DNA from: JAFKFJ01 sp963786445
Lineage (GTDB): Bacteria > Pseudomonadota > Alphaproteobacteria > Acetobacterales > Acetobacteraceae
Assembly: GCA_963786445.1 (NCBI GenBank)
Contig: CAWAZU010000008.1
Span: forward strand, 124,001 to 188,000
Reading direction: 5' to 3'
Length of the DNA stretch: 64,000 nucleotides
Under the pieces are notes generated by a model. The model was not told where the DNA came from. It searched no databases and saw nothing but the letters and a program-made list of their open reading frames with translations. The position numbers and the translations under genes are program-made. Positions 1 to 8,046 of this stretch are shown in pieces; positions within the stretch are counted from its first letter, which is position 1; each line of letters starts with the position of its first letter.

Positions 1-22
1 GCCGATCACCGTCACGCCGGCC

Positions 23-865
23 TTGATCTACGGGACGATGCCGGCGCGGCAAGCATCGGCGGCGCTCGCGGCGCCTGCTCCGTCGGACCTGCCGCGCACC
101 GTGCCGCAGGATACGAGGCGGCTGCTACTGGGTTTCGAACCGCTCGGACACGACGGCAAATTTAGCCTTGTGCAGCGACATTTTGGACTAGAGCCGCTGT
201 CGCTGCTGCGCTTCGCAACAATCCCGCTTGATGGCTTGATCGCTGCCCTCGACAGCGACCTCGCCGGTATCGGCGATCCGAAGTTCGCCCGGCTTCGGCT
301 TGGCCCCGGCAACCAGTATGTTGTCGATGACGCGCGCTATGGGATGGAAATCCATACCCATATTGGTCCCGACATTATCGGCGCGGGCGCGTTGCTGCCG
401 GTGGTGCAGCGGCGGATGGCATTCCTGGCCCGCAACATGCTGGAGAATTTGCGCGAGCCGGTGAGGATTTTTCTGCGCACCTGTGACCCGCCGGAGCCGC
501 CCGAACGGCTAATGACGCTGTTTCGAGCGCTATGCCGGCACGGGAGGGCGACGCTGCTGGCGGTGGAACGGAGCAGCAACGCCGCGCGCAATGGCCGCGT
601 GGAATGGCTTGCGCCTGGGGTAATGCGCGGCTGGGTGGAGCAGCTCGGCACTCAGGAACCGCCCGGGAATCAATGGATTGAGCTGTGCCGCAGCGCCTAC
701 GCGCTCTGGGCCGGCGGGCCGCTGCCGGCGGGACAGCAGCCGCAGATGCCGACGGACACGACGGCGTTGCTACAGCCGTTCGCGATCCCGCCGGCCGTCA
801 CGTTCGCTACCGCGCCGTCGGGACAAACCGGTGCCGCCCGACCGGTAGAAAGGTCGGCAGTATGA
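23..865 (+). CDS. Conserved protein of unknown function, possibly 5' partial
   Basis: The 280-residue product has a pattern that recurs in uncharacterised proteins of Acetobacteraceae and Methylobacterium: GFEPLG near residue 38, then SLVQRHFG, then LSLLRF, and later a YGMEIHTHI segment. In relatives the first motif usually reads FESLGDNCEFG. No enzymatic residues are recognised. The reading frame is open to the left edge of the window, so the TTG at 23 may be internal and the true start may lie outside. The gene overlaps the next one by ATGA (862-865), so the two are probably co-translated, and the partner is a glycosyltransferase. In my recollection such proteins often sit next to glycan genes; that link is inference. 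Function unknown. Confidence 0.6.
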   Translation: MIYGTMPARQASAALAAPAPSDLPRTVPQDTRRLLLGFEPLGHDGKFSLVQRHFGLEPLSLLRFATIPLDGLIAALDSDLAGIGDPKFARLRLGPGNQYVVDDARYGMEIHTHIGPDIIGAGALLPVVQRRMAFLARNMLENLREPVRIFLRTCDPPEPPERLMTLFRALCRHGRATLLAVERSSNAARNGRVEWLAPGVMRGWVEQLGTQEPPGNQWIELCRSAYALWAGGPLPAGQQPQMPTDTTALLQPFAIPPAVTFATAPSGQTGAARPVERSAV

Positions 866-1731
866 CCAAGCGCGCACCGCTTGCCGTGGTAACGATGGTT
901 TACAACGAGAGCGACTTCCTGCCGCTGTGGCTACGCTACTACGGTGGGCAGGTCGACCTGGAAAACTGCTTTGTCATCGATCACGGCTCGGACGATCAGA
1001 GCACCGACGTAATCGCGCCGGCGAACCGCATGCGCATTCCCCGTTCGCCGCTCGACGAGGGTCCGCGTGCGCACTTTATTTCCGGCTTCTGTAGTTCGCT
1101 GCTCACTTGGTATGATGCCGTGATCTACTGCGACGTGGACGAAATCCTGGTGGCCGATCCGGCGCTCTGGGGCGGGCTGGTAGATCTGGCCGTCAGCACG
1201 CGCCACCACGTCGTGACCGCGTTTGGCATGAACGTCCTGCACTGGCTGCATCGCGAAGTGGAGCTTGTTCCGGCAGCGCCAATCTTGCCACAGCGGCGGC
1301 GCGCGTTCGTTGCGTCCTCGATGAGCAAGCCATTGATGATCCGCCGTCCGGTCACCTGGGAGGCCGGCTTCCACTCCGCCGACGCTAGTGTGGTGTTCGA
1401 CGGTCTGTTCAACTTCCATCTTGCCTATTTCGACCTCGGGATCGCTTGGCGCCGGCAAGCCAAGCGGCGGGCCACCAGCTACCGTGACGACGAGGTCGCC
1501 AAGCATCACCGCATCAGCGACGGGCAACTGCTCGAATGGATGGATAACTGGTCACAGATGCCACCGCTGGATGAGGTGCGCCTGGACGAATCCTGCCCGC
1601 AATACAACGAGGTGCTGCGCCGTATCCTAGCGAGCGAACGCACCGATGGTAGGCCCGGATATCGCATCGACACTGGCATCTGGGGCGATCGGCTGTGGCG
1701 GATTCCCGATCGCTTCAGCATCGCATTCTAG
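862..1731 (+). CDS. Glycosyltransferase family 2-like protein
   Basis: This 289-residue protein opens with VVTMVYNESDFLPLWLRYY, the nucleotide-binding entry of GT-A glycosyltransferases of the Glyco_tranf_2_4 type, and has an acidic metal-binding CDVDEIL motif near residue 95. It would transfer a sugar from a nucleotide-sugar donor; acceptor unknown. The ATG at 862 is preferred over a longer in-frame start at 685 because it gives an ATGA overlap with the upstream gene and places the family motif at the N-terminus. No membrane segment is seen. It lies directly left of a phage tail module, and a second, unrelated-looking glycosyltransferase lies on its other side (13809), so it may be accessory cargo of the element. 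Confidence 0.8.
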   Translation: MTKRAPLAVVTMVYNESDFLPLWLRYYGGQVDLENCFVIDHGSDDQSTDVIAPANRMRIPRSPLDEGPRAHFISGFCSSLLTWYDAVIYCDVDEILVADPALWGGLVDLAVSTRHHVVTAFGMNVLHWLHREVELVPAAPILPQRRRAFVASSMSKPLMIRRPVTWEAGFHSADASVVFDGLFNFHLAYFDLGIAWRRQAKRRATSYRDDEVAKHHRISDGQLLEWMDNWSQMPPLDEVRLDESCPQYNEVLRRILASERTDGRPGYRIDTGIWGDRLWRIPDRFSIAF

Positions 1732-2083
1732 CATCAGGCCACTGGCAGCGATGTAGTGGCGCGTTGGCGCGGACATTCGGCAAGCGCACCATCGCAGGAT
1801 CGATCAGCGACATACCGCGCGGGCCTCAGAACTTCTGGGTTCGGCTGTGTGGGTGGAAACACAAAGCGTTGCCGTCGTTCGCCAGCGGCTGAGCTGAGCA
1901 ACCGGCTCCGGCCGTTGCCGCAGCCATCGCAGTGATCATTCATGACGTGGTTCGAGATCAACCCGGACATGCCCGGTGGGCCGAGGCGTGATTGCATAAA
2001 AAAGGGGTGACTGGTGCGCCGCGAAGCGACACGGTTTCGCTCCGGTCACCACGGAACGCGCGCCCTGACGTGGACAGATTGCG
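1732..2083. other. Intergenic stretch between glycosyltransferase and tail module
   Basis: About 350 bases without a convincing gene. Short ORFs exist in several frames but none has recognisable motifs. A homopurine run (aaaaaaggggtgac) lies near 1998. In contractile phages the sheath, tube and tape-measure genes would be expected just left of the baseplate genes; here this short spacer and a small remnant are all there is. Confidence 0.5.
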
Positions 2084-2212
2084 ATGCTGCGTGATGCGGG
2101 GATCGTGCGCGGCCACTACACGATCGATAAGGAGGCGTTCGACCGCTTCTCCATGCGGCCTGCGCCGCCGGCCGAAGTCGTCAGTATCGGACCGGGGGCG
2201 GCGCCGGATTGA
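2084..2212 (+). pseudogene. Short phage-gene remnant or 42-residue ORF
   Basis: An ATG at 2084 opens 42 codons ending with TGA at 2210-2212, 16 bases before the LysM tail gene. The product begins MLRDAGIVRGHYTID and has a Pro/Ala-rich C-terminus. It looks like the C-terminal piece of a larger protein, and its frame is closed by a TGA at 2066-2068. I do not recognise the family. It may be the last trace of a deleted tail gene, or a genuine small gene. Confidence 0.3.
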
Positions 2213-2228
2213 ACAACGGGAGAGGCTC

Positions 2229-2414
2229 ATGCAAACCATCCAAATCGCGGGCGGCGACCTTTTCCGTGTCGCAGCCACGTATCTGAACGACGCGACGCAG
2301 TGGATCCGCATCGCGCAGCTCAACGCGATCAGCGATCCGTGGCTTTCCGGCGCAACCACGCTGCGCATCCCTAACCAGAACCCCTCCGCAGGAGGCGGGG
2401 TTGCCGCCCAGTGA
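2229..2414 (+). CDS. LysM-like phage tail protein X
   Basis: The 61-residue product matches the small LysM-like tail protein X found next to the hub protein in contractile phages: an N-terminal QIAGGDLFRVAATYL, a central WIRIAQLN and then TLRIPNQN. The family is thought to sit at the tube/baseplate junction. The start at 2229 follows a GGGAGAGG-type ribosome binding site; a longer in-frame ORF from 1992 has unrelated sequence upstream. The gene overlaps the hub gene by 14 bases. Recognition rests on the LysM-like pattern, the size and the position. Confidence 0.75.
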   Translation: MQTIQIAGGDLFRVAATYLNDATQWIRIAQLNAISDPWLSGATTLRIPNQNPSAGGGVAAQ

Positions 2415-3435
2415 CATCTGGCGTGCGCCGCGGCTACGCGTGCTCGCCAATGGCGTGTCGCTCACGCGTGCGACCGAGGCGAGCGTGGTCTCGGCCGGCG
2501 CGTTCTCGGCGGACTTCTTCCGCGTGCGCGCCGCTCTTGCCGGTGATGCGGCGGATTGGGCGACGTTGACTGGGGTCGCCATCGACGTGCAGATGGCGCT
2601 CGACCCGTTCGGGGGCTTTACGAGCGTGGTGCAGGGCAGCACGGACGCCATCGGTATCGACCCAATCGCGGGCACGCTGACCCTCGAGGGCCGCGACTAC
2701 GCGGCGCAATTGATCGAGGCGCGCACGCAGGAGACCTTTGCCAACCGCACATCGAGCGAGATCGCCGTCATCCTTGCCGGCCGTCATAACCTTGCGGCCC
2801 AAGTGCAGGCGACGACCACGCCGGTCGGGCGCTACTGGGAACTTGAGCACGACAGCCTGACGTTGAACGCCGGCACGCGCGCGACGACGGAGTGGGATTT
2901 GCTGGCGACGCTGGCGGGGTGGGAGGGGTTTGATTTGTGGGTGGCGGGCACCACGCTCTATTTCCGCCCCCCGGACACCACGAAGCTGGCGCCGGTGTTG
3001 TCGGCGGTGGCCACGCCGACGGGGCCTGCCGATTTCGTGGCGCTGCGGCTCGAGCGGGCGCTGAGCTTCGCCGGCGACATCAGTGTCACAGTGAAGAGCT
3101 GGCACAGCCGTGCCGGCACCGGCACGGTGCAGACGGCTGCCACCGACCGCGGCGCTGCAGCGGTGCAGAACTACATGTTCGTCGTGCCAAACCTGACGCC
3201 GGATGCGGCGCTGCTGCTGGCGCAACGGCGGTTGGCGGAACTGGCGGCGCACGAAATGCTGCTGCGCGCGGAGATGCCGGGCGAATTGTCGCTGGCCCCG
3301 CGCGCGTTTTTCCAACTCGTCGGCACCGACACGCTGTTCGACCGCGTGTGGCTTGTCGACGAGGTGGAGCGACGCATGTCCGTGCGTGAGGGGTTTTCGC
3401 AAACGCTGCGCGCAAGAACCGGATCGGCGATGTAG
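2401..3435 (+). CDS. Baseplate hub, phage late control gene D-like
   Basis: This 344-residue protein corresponds to the gpD/gp44 hub family of contractile tails, which forms a trimeric hub under the tail tube and holds the spike. Features seen are an N-terminal beta-rich part with an LTLEGRDYAAQLIEA segment near residue 98, then an RTSSEIAVILAGRH stretch, a WDLLATLAGWEGFDLWV core and a C-terminal LAPRAFFQLVGTDTLFDRVWLVDEVE region. Translation probably starts at TTG 2401, overlapping the end of the LysM gene, which suggests coupling. It is followed by the spike gene, the usual order in P2/Mu-like baseplate modules. Confidence 0.82.
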   Translation: MPPSDIWRAPRLRVLANGVSLTRATEASVVSAGAFSADFFRVRAALAGDAADWATLTGVAIDVQMALDPFGGFTSVVQGSTDAIGIDPIAGTLTLEGRDYAAQLIEARTQETFANRTSSEIAVILAGRHNLAAQVQATTTPVGRYWELEHDSLTLNAGTRATTEWDLLATLAGWEGFDLWVAGTTLYFRPPDTTKLAPVLSAVATPTGPADFVALRLERALSFAGDISVTVKSWHSRAGTGTVQTAATDRGAAAVQNYMFVVPNLTPDAALLLAQRRLAELAAHEMLLRAEMPGELSLAPRAFFQLVGTDTLFDRVWLVDEVERRMSVREGFSQTLRARTGSAM

Positions 3436-3469
3436 TGGCGGCTGGGGTCCGCCGCCGGAGCAGTAAAAC

Positions 3470-3991
3470 ATGCAGCGCTTCTTCAATGCACTGAAGGCGC
3501 AGGCGACTGCGCTCGATGCGGGACACGGTCGGCCGCGTTTCGCGACCGTGGTGAGCGTCGATCCGACACGGCACGCGGCGCGTGTCGCCTTCCAGCCGGA
3601 AGGCGTGATCAGCGGGTGGTTGCCTGTGTTGAGTCCGCTGGTCGGCGCCGGCTGGGGCATCGCTGTGCCGCCGATGCCGGGACAACAGGTGCTGGTTCTG
3701 CCACAGGACGGTGAAGGCGAACACGGCGTCGTCATCGGCGGCGCCTGGAGCGATACGGCGACGACGCCGGGCGCGCCAGTGGGCGAGATATGGCTCGTGC
3801 ATCAGTCGGGCAGCTTCGTGAAGCTGACCAACGACGGCACGGTACAGGTCAACGGCGACCTGCATGTCAACGGTGACGTCTATGACCGCCATGGCAGCAT
3901 GGACCGGCTGCGCGGCAACTACAACGCACACACGCATCCCGACCCGCAGGGCGGAACGACCGGCACGACGTCGAACCCGGATCCGGAGTAA
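3470..3991 (+). CDS. Baseplate spike protein V (gpV-like)
   Basis: The 173-residue product is a phage baseplate assembly protein V. An N-terminal OB-like domain (residues about 20-100, ending in QQVLVLPQDGEGEHGVVIGG) is followed by a short beta-helical repeat (TVQVNGDLHVNGDVYD) and a C-terminal HTHPDP tip. In P2 gpV and related spikes, an HxH motif at the tip binds an iron ion and makes the point that pierces the outer membrane; the same HxH is visible here. It would be trimeric and attached to the hub encoded just upstream. The presence of this gene shows that the tail is contractile rather than siphovirus-like. Confidence 0.9.
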   Translation: MQRFFNALKAQATALDAGHGRPRFATVVSVDPTRHAARVAFQPEGVISGWLPVLSPLVGAGWGIAVPPMPGQQVLVLPQDGEGEHGVVIGGAWSDTATTPGAPVGEIWLVHQSGSFVKLTNDGTVQVNGDLHVNGDVYDRHGSMDRLRGNYNAHTHPDPQGGTTGTTSNPDPE

Positions 3992-4048
3992 GCGGCACTC
4001 GATCGCTCCCCCCGGGCAGCCTCCCGCAACGGGAGACGAGGAGTCATC

Positions 4049-4420
4049 ATGCCCGATCTCTCGCACCTTTACGGCGGCGACCTCTCGGTTGCCGCTGGCG
4101 GCGATCTTGCGACCGTCGACACGACCGTACTCGGCCAGCAGCGCGTGCTGCGCCGGCTGCTCACCAACCCCGGCGATTACCTTTGGAATCCAGTCTACGG
4201 CGCCGGCCTGGGTCAGTTCGTCGGCCAGCCGGCGAACGCGGCTCGCATCCGCTCTGTGATCCGCAGCCAGATTTTCCAGGAGGCCGCGGTGGCGCGATCG
4301 CCGGAGCCGACAATCGATGTCGCCGCGACACCCGACGGGTCCATCACCGTCGCAATCCTTTATTCCGACGCGACCACGGGAGGAACGCAGACCTTGACCT
4401 TCACCGTGGGAGCCGTGTGA
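4049..4420 (+). CDS. Baseplate wedge protein, gp25/gpW family
   Basis: This 123-residue protein has the conserved core of the gp25-like family: QQRVLRRLLTNPGDYLWNPVYGAGL, then a long helix (ARIRSVIRSQIFQ) and beta strands. In T4 and P2 this protein is the core of the baseplate wedge and joins it to the sheath. The start is preceded by a strong ribosome binding site (ggagacgaggag) ending about six bases before ATG. It ends three bases before the baseplate J gene, consistent with one operon. Confidence 0.88.
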   Translation: MPDLSHLYGGDLSVAAGGDLATVDTTVLGQQRVLRRLLTNPGDYLWNPVYGAGLGQFVGQPANAARIRSVIRSQIFQEAAVARSPEPTIDVAATPDGSITVAILYSDATTGGTQTLTFTVGAV

Positions 4421-4423
4421 GCG

Positions 4424-5548
4424 ATGCAACTGAACCTGCGCACGTTCGACGCCGTCGTCACCTCTGCCGCGGCCGCCGTGCAAGGCGCGGCGACACAAGT
4501 GCTCGATCTCACGGTCGGCTCCGTGCTGCGCGCGGTGCTGGAAGCGAATGCGGGACTCGGCCTGTGGCTACAATGGCTGATCCTGCAGGTGCTGCAAATG
4601 ACGCGCGCGGCCACCAGCACCGGCGCCGATCTGGACAGCTGGGTGGCGGATTTTGGCATGACGCGGCTGCCATCCGTTGCTGCGACCGGTAGCGTGACCT
4701 TTGCGCGATTTTCGCCGGTGACCTCTGCGCTGGTTCCGGTCGGCACGCTGGTGCGTACCTCGGACGGCACCGAGAGCTTCACCGTGACCGCCGATCCCAC
4801 CAACGTCGCGTTCAATGCCACGCTGAACGGCTACCAGCTCGCCGTCGGCACCGCCACGGTGACGGTGCCGGTGCAGGCGGCGGTCGCGGGCTCGTCGGGA
4901 AACGTGCAGGCGGGCACGATCAGCCTGATCGCCGCGGCAATCCCGGGCGTTGACACGGTCACCAACACCGCGCCGATCTTGGGTGGGCTGGATGGCGAGA
5001 GCGATGCCGCGTTACGCGCCCGCTTCTCTACCTTCCTCAACAGCCGGGCGCAGGCGACGGCTGTGGCGATCGGCTACGCCGTCAGTTCGGTGCAGCAAGG
5101 CTTGCAGTACACAATCCAGGAGAACGTGACGCAGTCCGGCGCCACGCAGCCGGGGTGCTTCGTGGTCACCGTCGATAATGGCAGCGGCACGCCGCCGGCA
5201 ACGCTGCTCGCCGCCGTCAGCACCGCGATCGAGGCGGTGCGGCCGCTGGGCTCAATCTGGACTGTGGTGCCGCCGGCCGTCGTGAACGCGGCGGTGAGTA
5301 TGACCATTGCGACGGCCCCGACCGCGACCCATGCCACCGTGACGGCAACGGTCACAGCAGCGCTCACGAGCTTCATCGATGCGCTGCCAGTGGGCGCGGC
5401 CCTGCCCTGGTCGCGGCTGGCGCAGGTGGCATACGACGCCTCGGCGTCGGTGACGAATGTAACCGGCGTGACGCTGAACGGCGGAGCCGCGGACCTCGCG
5501 CCGGGCCAGGGCGGGGTGGTGAAGGCCAGCACGGTCACGGTGAACTGA
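4424..5548 (+). CDS. Baseplate J-like wedge protein
   Basis: The 374-residue product belongs to the baseplate J family (gpJ, Mu gp47). Seen: an N-terminal TVGSVLRAVLEANAGLGLWL segment, DLDSWVADFGM, a central beta domain, and the diagnostic GGLDGESDAALRARF motif near residue 188, which precedes helices and a C-terminal alpha/beta domain. J connects the wedge to the fibre-bearing protein I. The length is typical for the family. It overlaps nothing but is followed by the next ATG one base after its stop, indicating tight coupling. Confidence 0.9.
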   Translation: MQLNLRTFDAVVTSAAAAVQGAATQVLDLTVGSVLRAVLEANAGLGLWLQWLILQVLQMTRAATSTGADLDSWVADFGMTRLPSVAATGSVTFARFSPVTSALVPVGTLVRTSDGTESFTVTADPTNVAFNATLNGYQLAVGTATVTVPVQAAVAGSSGNVQAGTISLIAAAIPGVDTVTNTAPILGGLDGESDAALRARFSTFLNSRAQATAVAIGYAVSSVQQGLQYTIQENVTQSGATQPGCFVVTVDNGSGTPPATLLAAVSTAIEAVRPLGSIWTVVPPAVVNAAVSMTIATAPTATHATVTATVTAALTSFIDALPVGAALPWSRLAQVAYDASASVTNVTGVTLNGGAADLAPGQGGVVKASTVTVN

Positions 5549-5549
5549 C

Positions 5550-6206
5550 ATGACCGGAGATGCCGCCGACATGCTGGCGCGGCTGGCCAGTCTGCTGCCG
5601 CTGCGCTGGTTCCCTGACACTACGCCGGTGCTGTCGTCCCTGCTGGCGGGCCTGGCCGACGGCTGGGCGTGGCTCTACACCATGCTCGGCTATGCGCAGC
5701 TGCAGACGCGGATCGCCACAGCGTCCGACACCTTCCTCGACTTAGTGTCGCAGGACTGCTTTGGCGGCTCGCTGCCGCGTCGCCTCGGCGAAAGCGACGC
5801 CTCGTTTCGAGCACGCATCCGGAGCGAGCTGCTGCGCAATCGCGCCACGCGGGCGGCGCTGATCTCCGTGCTGACCGACCTGACCGGCCGCACGCCTGTA
5901 GTGTTCGAACCGGCGCGACCGGCCGATACCGGCGCATACGGCATCGCACTCGGCTACGGCGTTGCCGGTGGGTGGGGCAGCCTGGCGCTTCCGTTCCAGA
6001 GCTTCGTCACCGCGTTCCGCCCACTCGGCGTCGGCGTGCCGAACGTAGCGGGTTGGGGCGTCGGTGCCGGCGGCTGGGGCGCAGGCACGATCGAATATGC
6101 CTCCACTCCGATGGTCGAGGCGCAGGTCGCCGACACCGACATCACCACCGCCATCGCGCGCACCGTCCCGGTCGCGGCGACCGCCTGGACCCGCATTTCC
6201 GATTGA
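5550..6206 (+). CDS. Tail protein I-like baseplate component
   Basis: The 218-residue product occupies the gpI/gp48 position between baseplate J and the fibre genes. The N-terminal half is helical with PLRWFPDTTPVLSSLLAGLADGWAWLY, and contains the ESDASFRARIRSELLRNRATRAAL segment (split by function, near residue 80) that resembles the J-type motif and is common in proteins of this position. The C-terminal half is Gly/Trp-rich. In P2 this protein links fibres to the baseplate. The family call rests largely on position and the helical motif. Confidence 0.7.
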   Translation: MTGDAADMLARLASLLPLRWFPDTTPVLSSLLAGLADGWAWLYTMLGYAQLQTRIATASDTFLDLVSQDCFGGSLPRRLGESDASFRARIRSELLRNRATRAALISVLTDLTGRTPVVFEPARPADTGAYGIALGYGVAGGWGSLALPFQSFVTAFRPLGVGVPNVAGWGVGAGGWGAGTIEYASTPMVEAQVADTDITTAIARTVPVAATAWTRISD

Positions 6207-6227
6207 GCCGACTTCTGCGAGGACCTC

Positions 6228-7460
6228 ATGGACCGCATCATCGTCTATCCCGGTAGCATCCCGCAGGACACCGACCTGCTGAACACCAACCGCAACGTCA
6301 TGCTGGCGCTGCACGGGCTGATCGCAGCCACGCTGGGCACCACAGCCGCGGTTGACGGGCTGCTCGTGGCGCCGACCGCGCCCGCCTCGATGAACATTAC
6401 CGTCAGCCCCGGGACGCTCACGCAATATGGGCCGGTGGACAGCACCGCCTACGGCTCCATTGCCGCCGACACGCTCGACCAGATTGCCAAGCAGGCGGTG
6501 CAGGTACAGCCAGTGACAATGTCGGTAACGGCGCCGCTGACACCCGGCACCACCATTGCCTATCTGCTGGAGGCGACGTTCAGTGAGACCGATACGAACG
6601 CTGTCGTGCTGCCATACTACAACGCAAGCAACCCCACGCAGCCTTATCTGGGGCCAGGTAACAACGGCTCGTCGCAGAACACGCTGCGCCAGCAGAGCGT
6701 CGTTCTGCAGCTCAAGGCCGGAGCACCGGCAACCACCGGGTCACAGGTGACGCCACCGGTCGATCCGGGCTGGGTCGCGCTGGCGGCCCTGGCAGTCAGC
6801 TACGGGGCGACCGAGATCGATGCTTCGCTGATCTATCGGGCTTGGACCACGCGCTTCGTCAGCTTCAAGCTTCCCGATCTGCGGCCGGGGTTTGCCAGCG
6901 CGACGACGTTCACCACGAGTGGCAGCTTCACCGTGCCGGCCGGGGTGACGCGGGTAAAGGCAGAGGTGATCGCCGGAGGTGGGGCGGGTGGGACGCATTC
7001 AAGCCAGCCCGGCGGCGGCGGTGGTGCGGGGGGGAGGGCGACGATCTGGCTGTCCGGGCTGACGCCCGGTACCGCGATCCCTGTCAACGTCGGCGCCGGC
7101 GGCCAGCCGAGCAGCGGGCCGGGCAACGGCGGCAACGGCCAGACGAGCAGCTTCGGCAGCTATGTCTCCGCGACCGGCGGGACGGGTGGTGGCGGCGGCA
7201 GCGGGACCAGCACTCCGACCGGCGGCGAGGGCGGAACGGGTGTTGACGGGGCGGTGAACCTTGCCGGCTCGTGGGGCGGCGACGCGATCCCCTCCGATGG
7301 GCGCGGCGGTGACGGCGGCGGGCCGGGTGCGGGCAAGGGCGGCACCGGGGCGGCCGGGCAGAACGCTCCGCTCAACGGCGTGGGCGGCGGCGGCGGCGGG
7401 GGCGGCAACGCGCTGGCCGGTGGCGCGGGCGGAGGTGGCCTGGTGGTGGTGGAGTACTGA
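6228..7460 (+). CDS. Tail fibre with C-terminal glycine-rich adhesin domain
   Basis: A 410-residue fibre-type protein. Residues 1-220 are a beta-rich fibre-attachment part. From residue about 225 a strand-rich segment (FTTSGSFTVPAGVTRVKAEVIAG) leads into nearly 170 residues of glycine-rich loops ending in GGGGLVVVEY. This is the pattern of glycine-rich (Gly_rich_2-like) tip domains; in phage S16 gp38 comparable polyglycine layers carry receptor-binding loops. It probably helps determine which cell surface is bound. A GAGG ribosome binding site precedes the start. The glycine tracts make the DNA (6960-7450) very GC-rich and repetitive, so length changes are possible. Confidence 0.78.
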   Translation: MDRIIVYPGSIPQDTDLLNTNRNVMLALHGLIAATLGTTAAVDGLLVAPTAPASMNITVSPGTLTQYGPVDSTAYGSIAADTLDQIAKQAVQVQPVTMSVTAPLTPGTTIAYLLEATFSETDTNAVVLPYYNASNPTQPYLGPGNNGSSQNTLRQQSVVLQLKAGAPATTGSQVTPPVDPGWVALAALAVSYGATEIDASLIYRAWTTRFVSFKLPDLRPGFASATTFTTSGSFTVPAGVTRVKAEVIAGGGAGGTHSSQPGGGGGAGGRATIWLSGLTPGTAIPVNVGAGGQPSSGPGNGGNGQTSSFGSYVSATGGTGGGGGSGTSTPTGGEGGTGVDGAVNLAGSWGGDAIPSDGRGGDGGGPGAGKGGTGAAGQNAPLNGVGGGGGGGGNALAGGAGGGGLVVVEY

Positions 7461-7463
7461 GCG

Positions 7464-7955
7464 ATGGCAACGACGGCGGTTCCCCAGGTCTGGCGGCCGT
7501 CCGGAGCGCGCACGGTGGCGCTGGACGGGCTGCTGCCGCTCCCGCGCGGCGTGCTGCCGAGTGACGTGCCGCCGTTGGTCTGGCCGGCCAAAGACCCCGG
7601 CGACGTGCTGGACTTTGCGCTCGACGCGACGGCGGCGCTGGCCGGCGACACCACCGACCGCATCGCGACGGTCGCAGTGACGCTGGTGCCGGACGCATCA
7701 GGTGCCGACCTGCAGCTTGGCAACGTCGTCGCCGACGGCGCGGTGGTGGTGATGTGGCTGTCGAGCGGCCAGGCCGGCACCGTCTACTCGGTGCAGGTCA
7801 CGATGAGTACGGTGAACGGGCGCATCATCGGGCGCACCGTGCTGCTGCCGGTGCAGGAAATGGCCGCAGTGGCACCGCCTGCCAGCGTTTTGACCACGTC
7901 CGCCGGCGCCATCGTCACCGATCAGAACGGCAATCCGATCTTGGTCGGCGCTTAG
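7464..7955 (+). CDS. Small phage tail/fibre adaptor-like protein
   Basis: This 163-residue protein has a Trp- and Pro-rich N-terminus (VWPAKDPGDVLDFALD near residue 50), then a beta-sandwich-like half with DRIATVAVTLVPDASGADL and VYSVQVTMSTVNGRI. It resembles small adaptor proteins that many tailed phages encode between fibre genes, but no exact family is certain. It starts three bases after the preceding fibre gene and ends about 90 bases before the large tailspike, so it belongs to the same transcription unit. Confidence 0.55.
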   Translation: MATTAVPQVWRPSGARTVALDGLLPLPRGVLPSDVPPLVWPAKDPGDVLDFALDATAALAGDTTDRIATVAVTLVPDASGADLQLGNVVADGAVVVMWLSSGQAGTVYSVQVTMSTVNGRIIGRTVLLPVQEMAAVAPPASVLTTSAGAIVTDQNGNPILVGA

Positions 7956-8046
7956 ACTGCATTCCTCAACCGGATCACTGCGCGGCCGTCCTCCTCCCGC
8001 TCGCGGGAGGAGGCCGAAGCGGCGCACGCACATTTCGGAGATGCCG

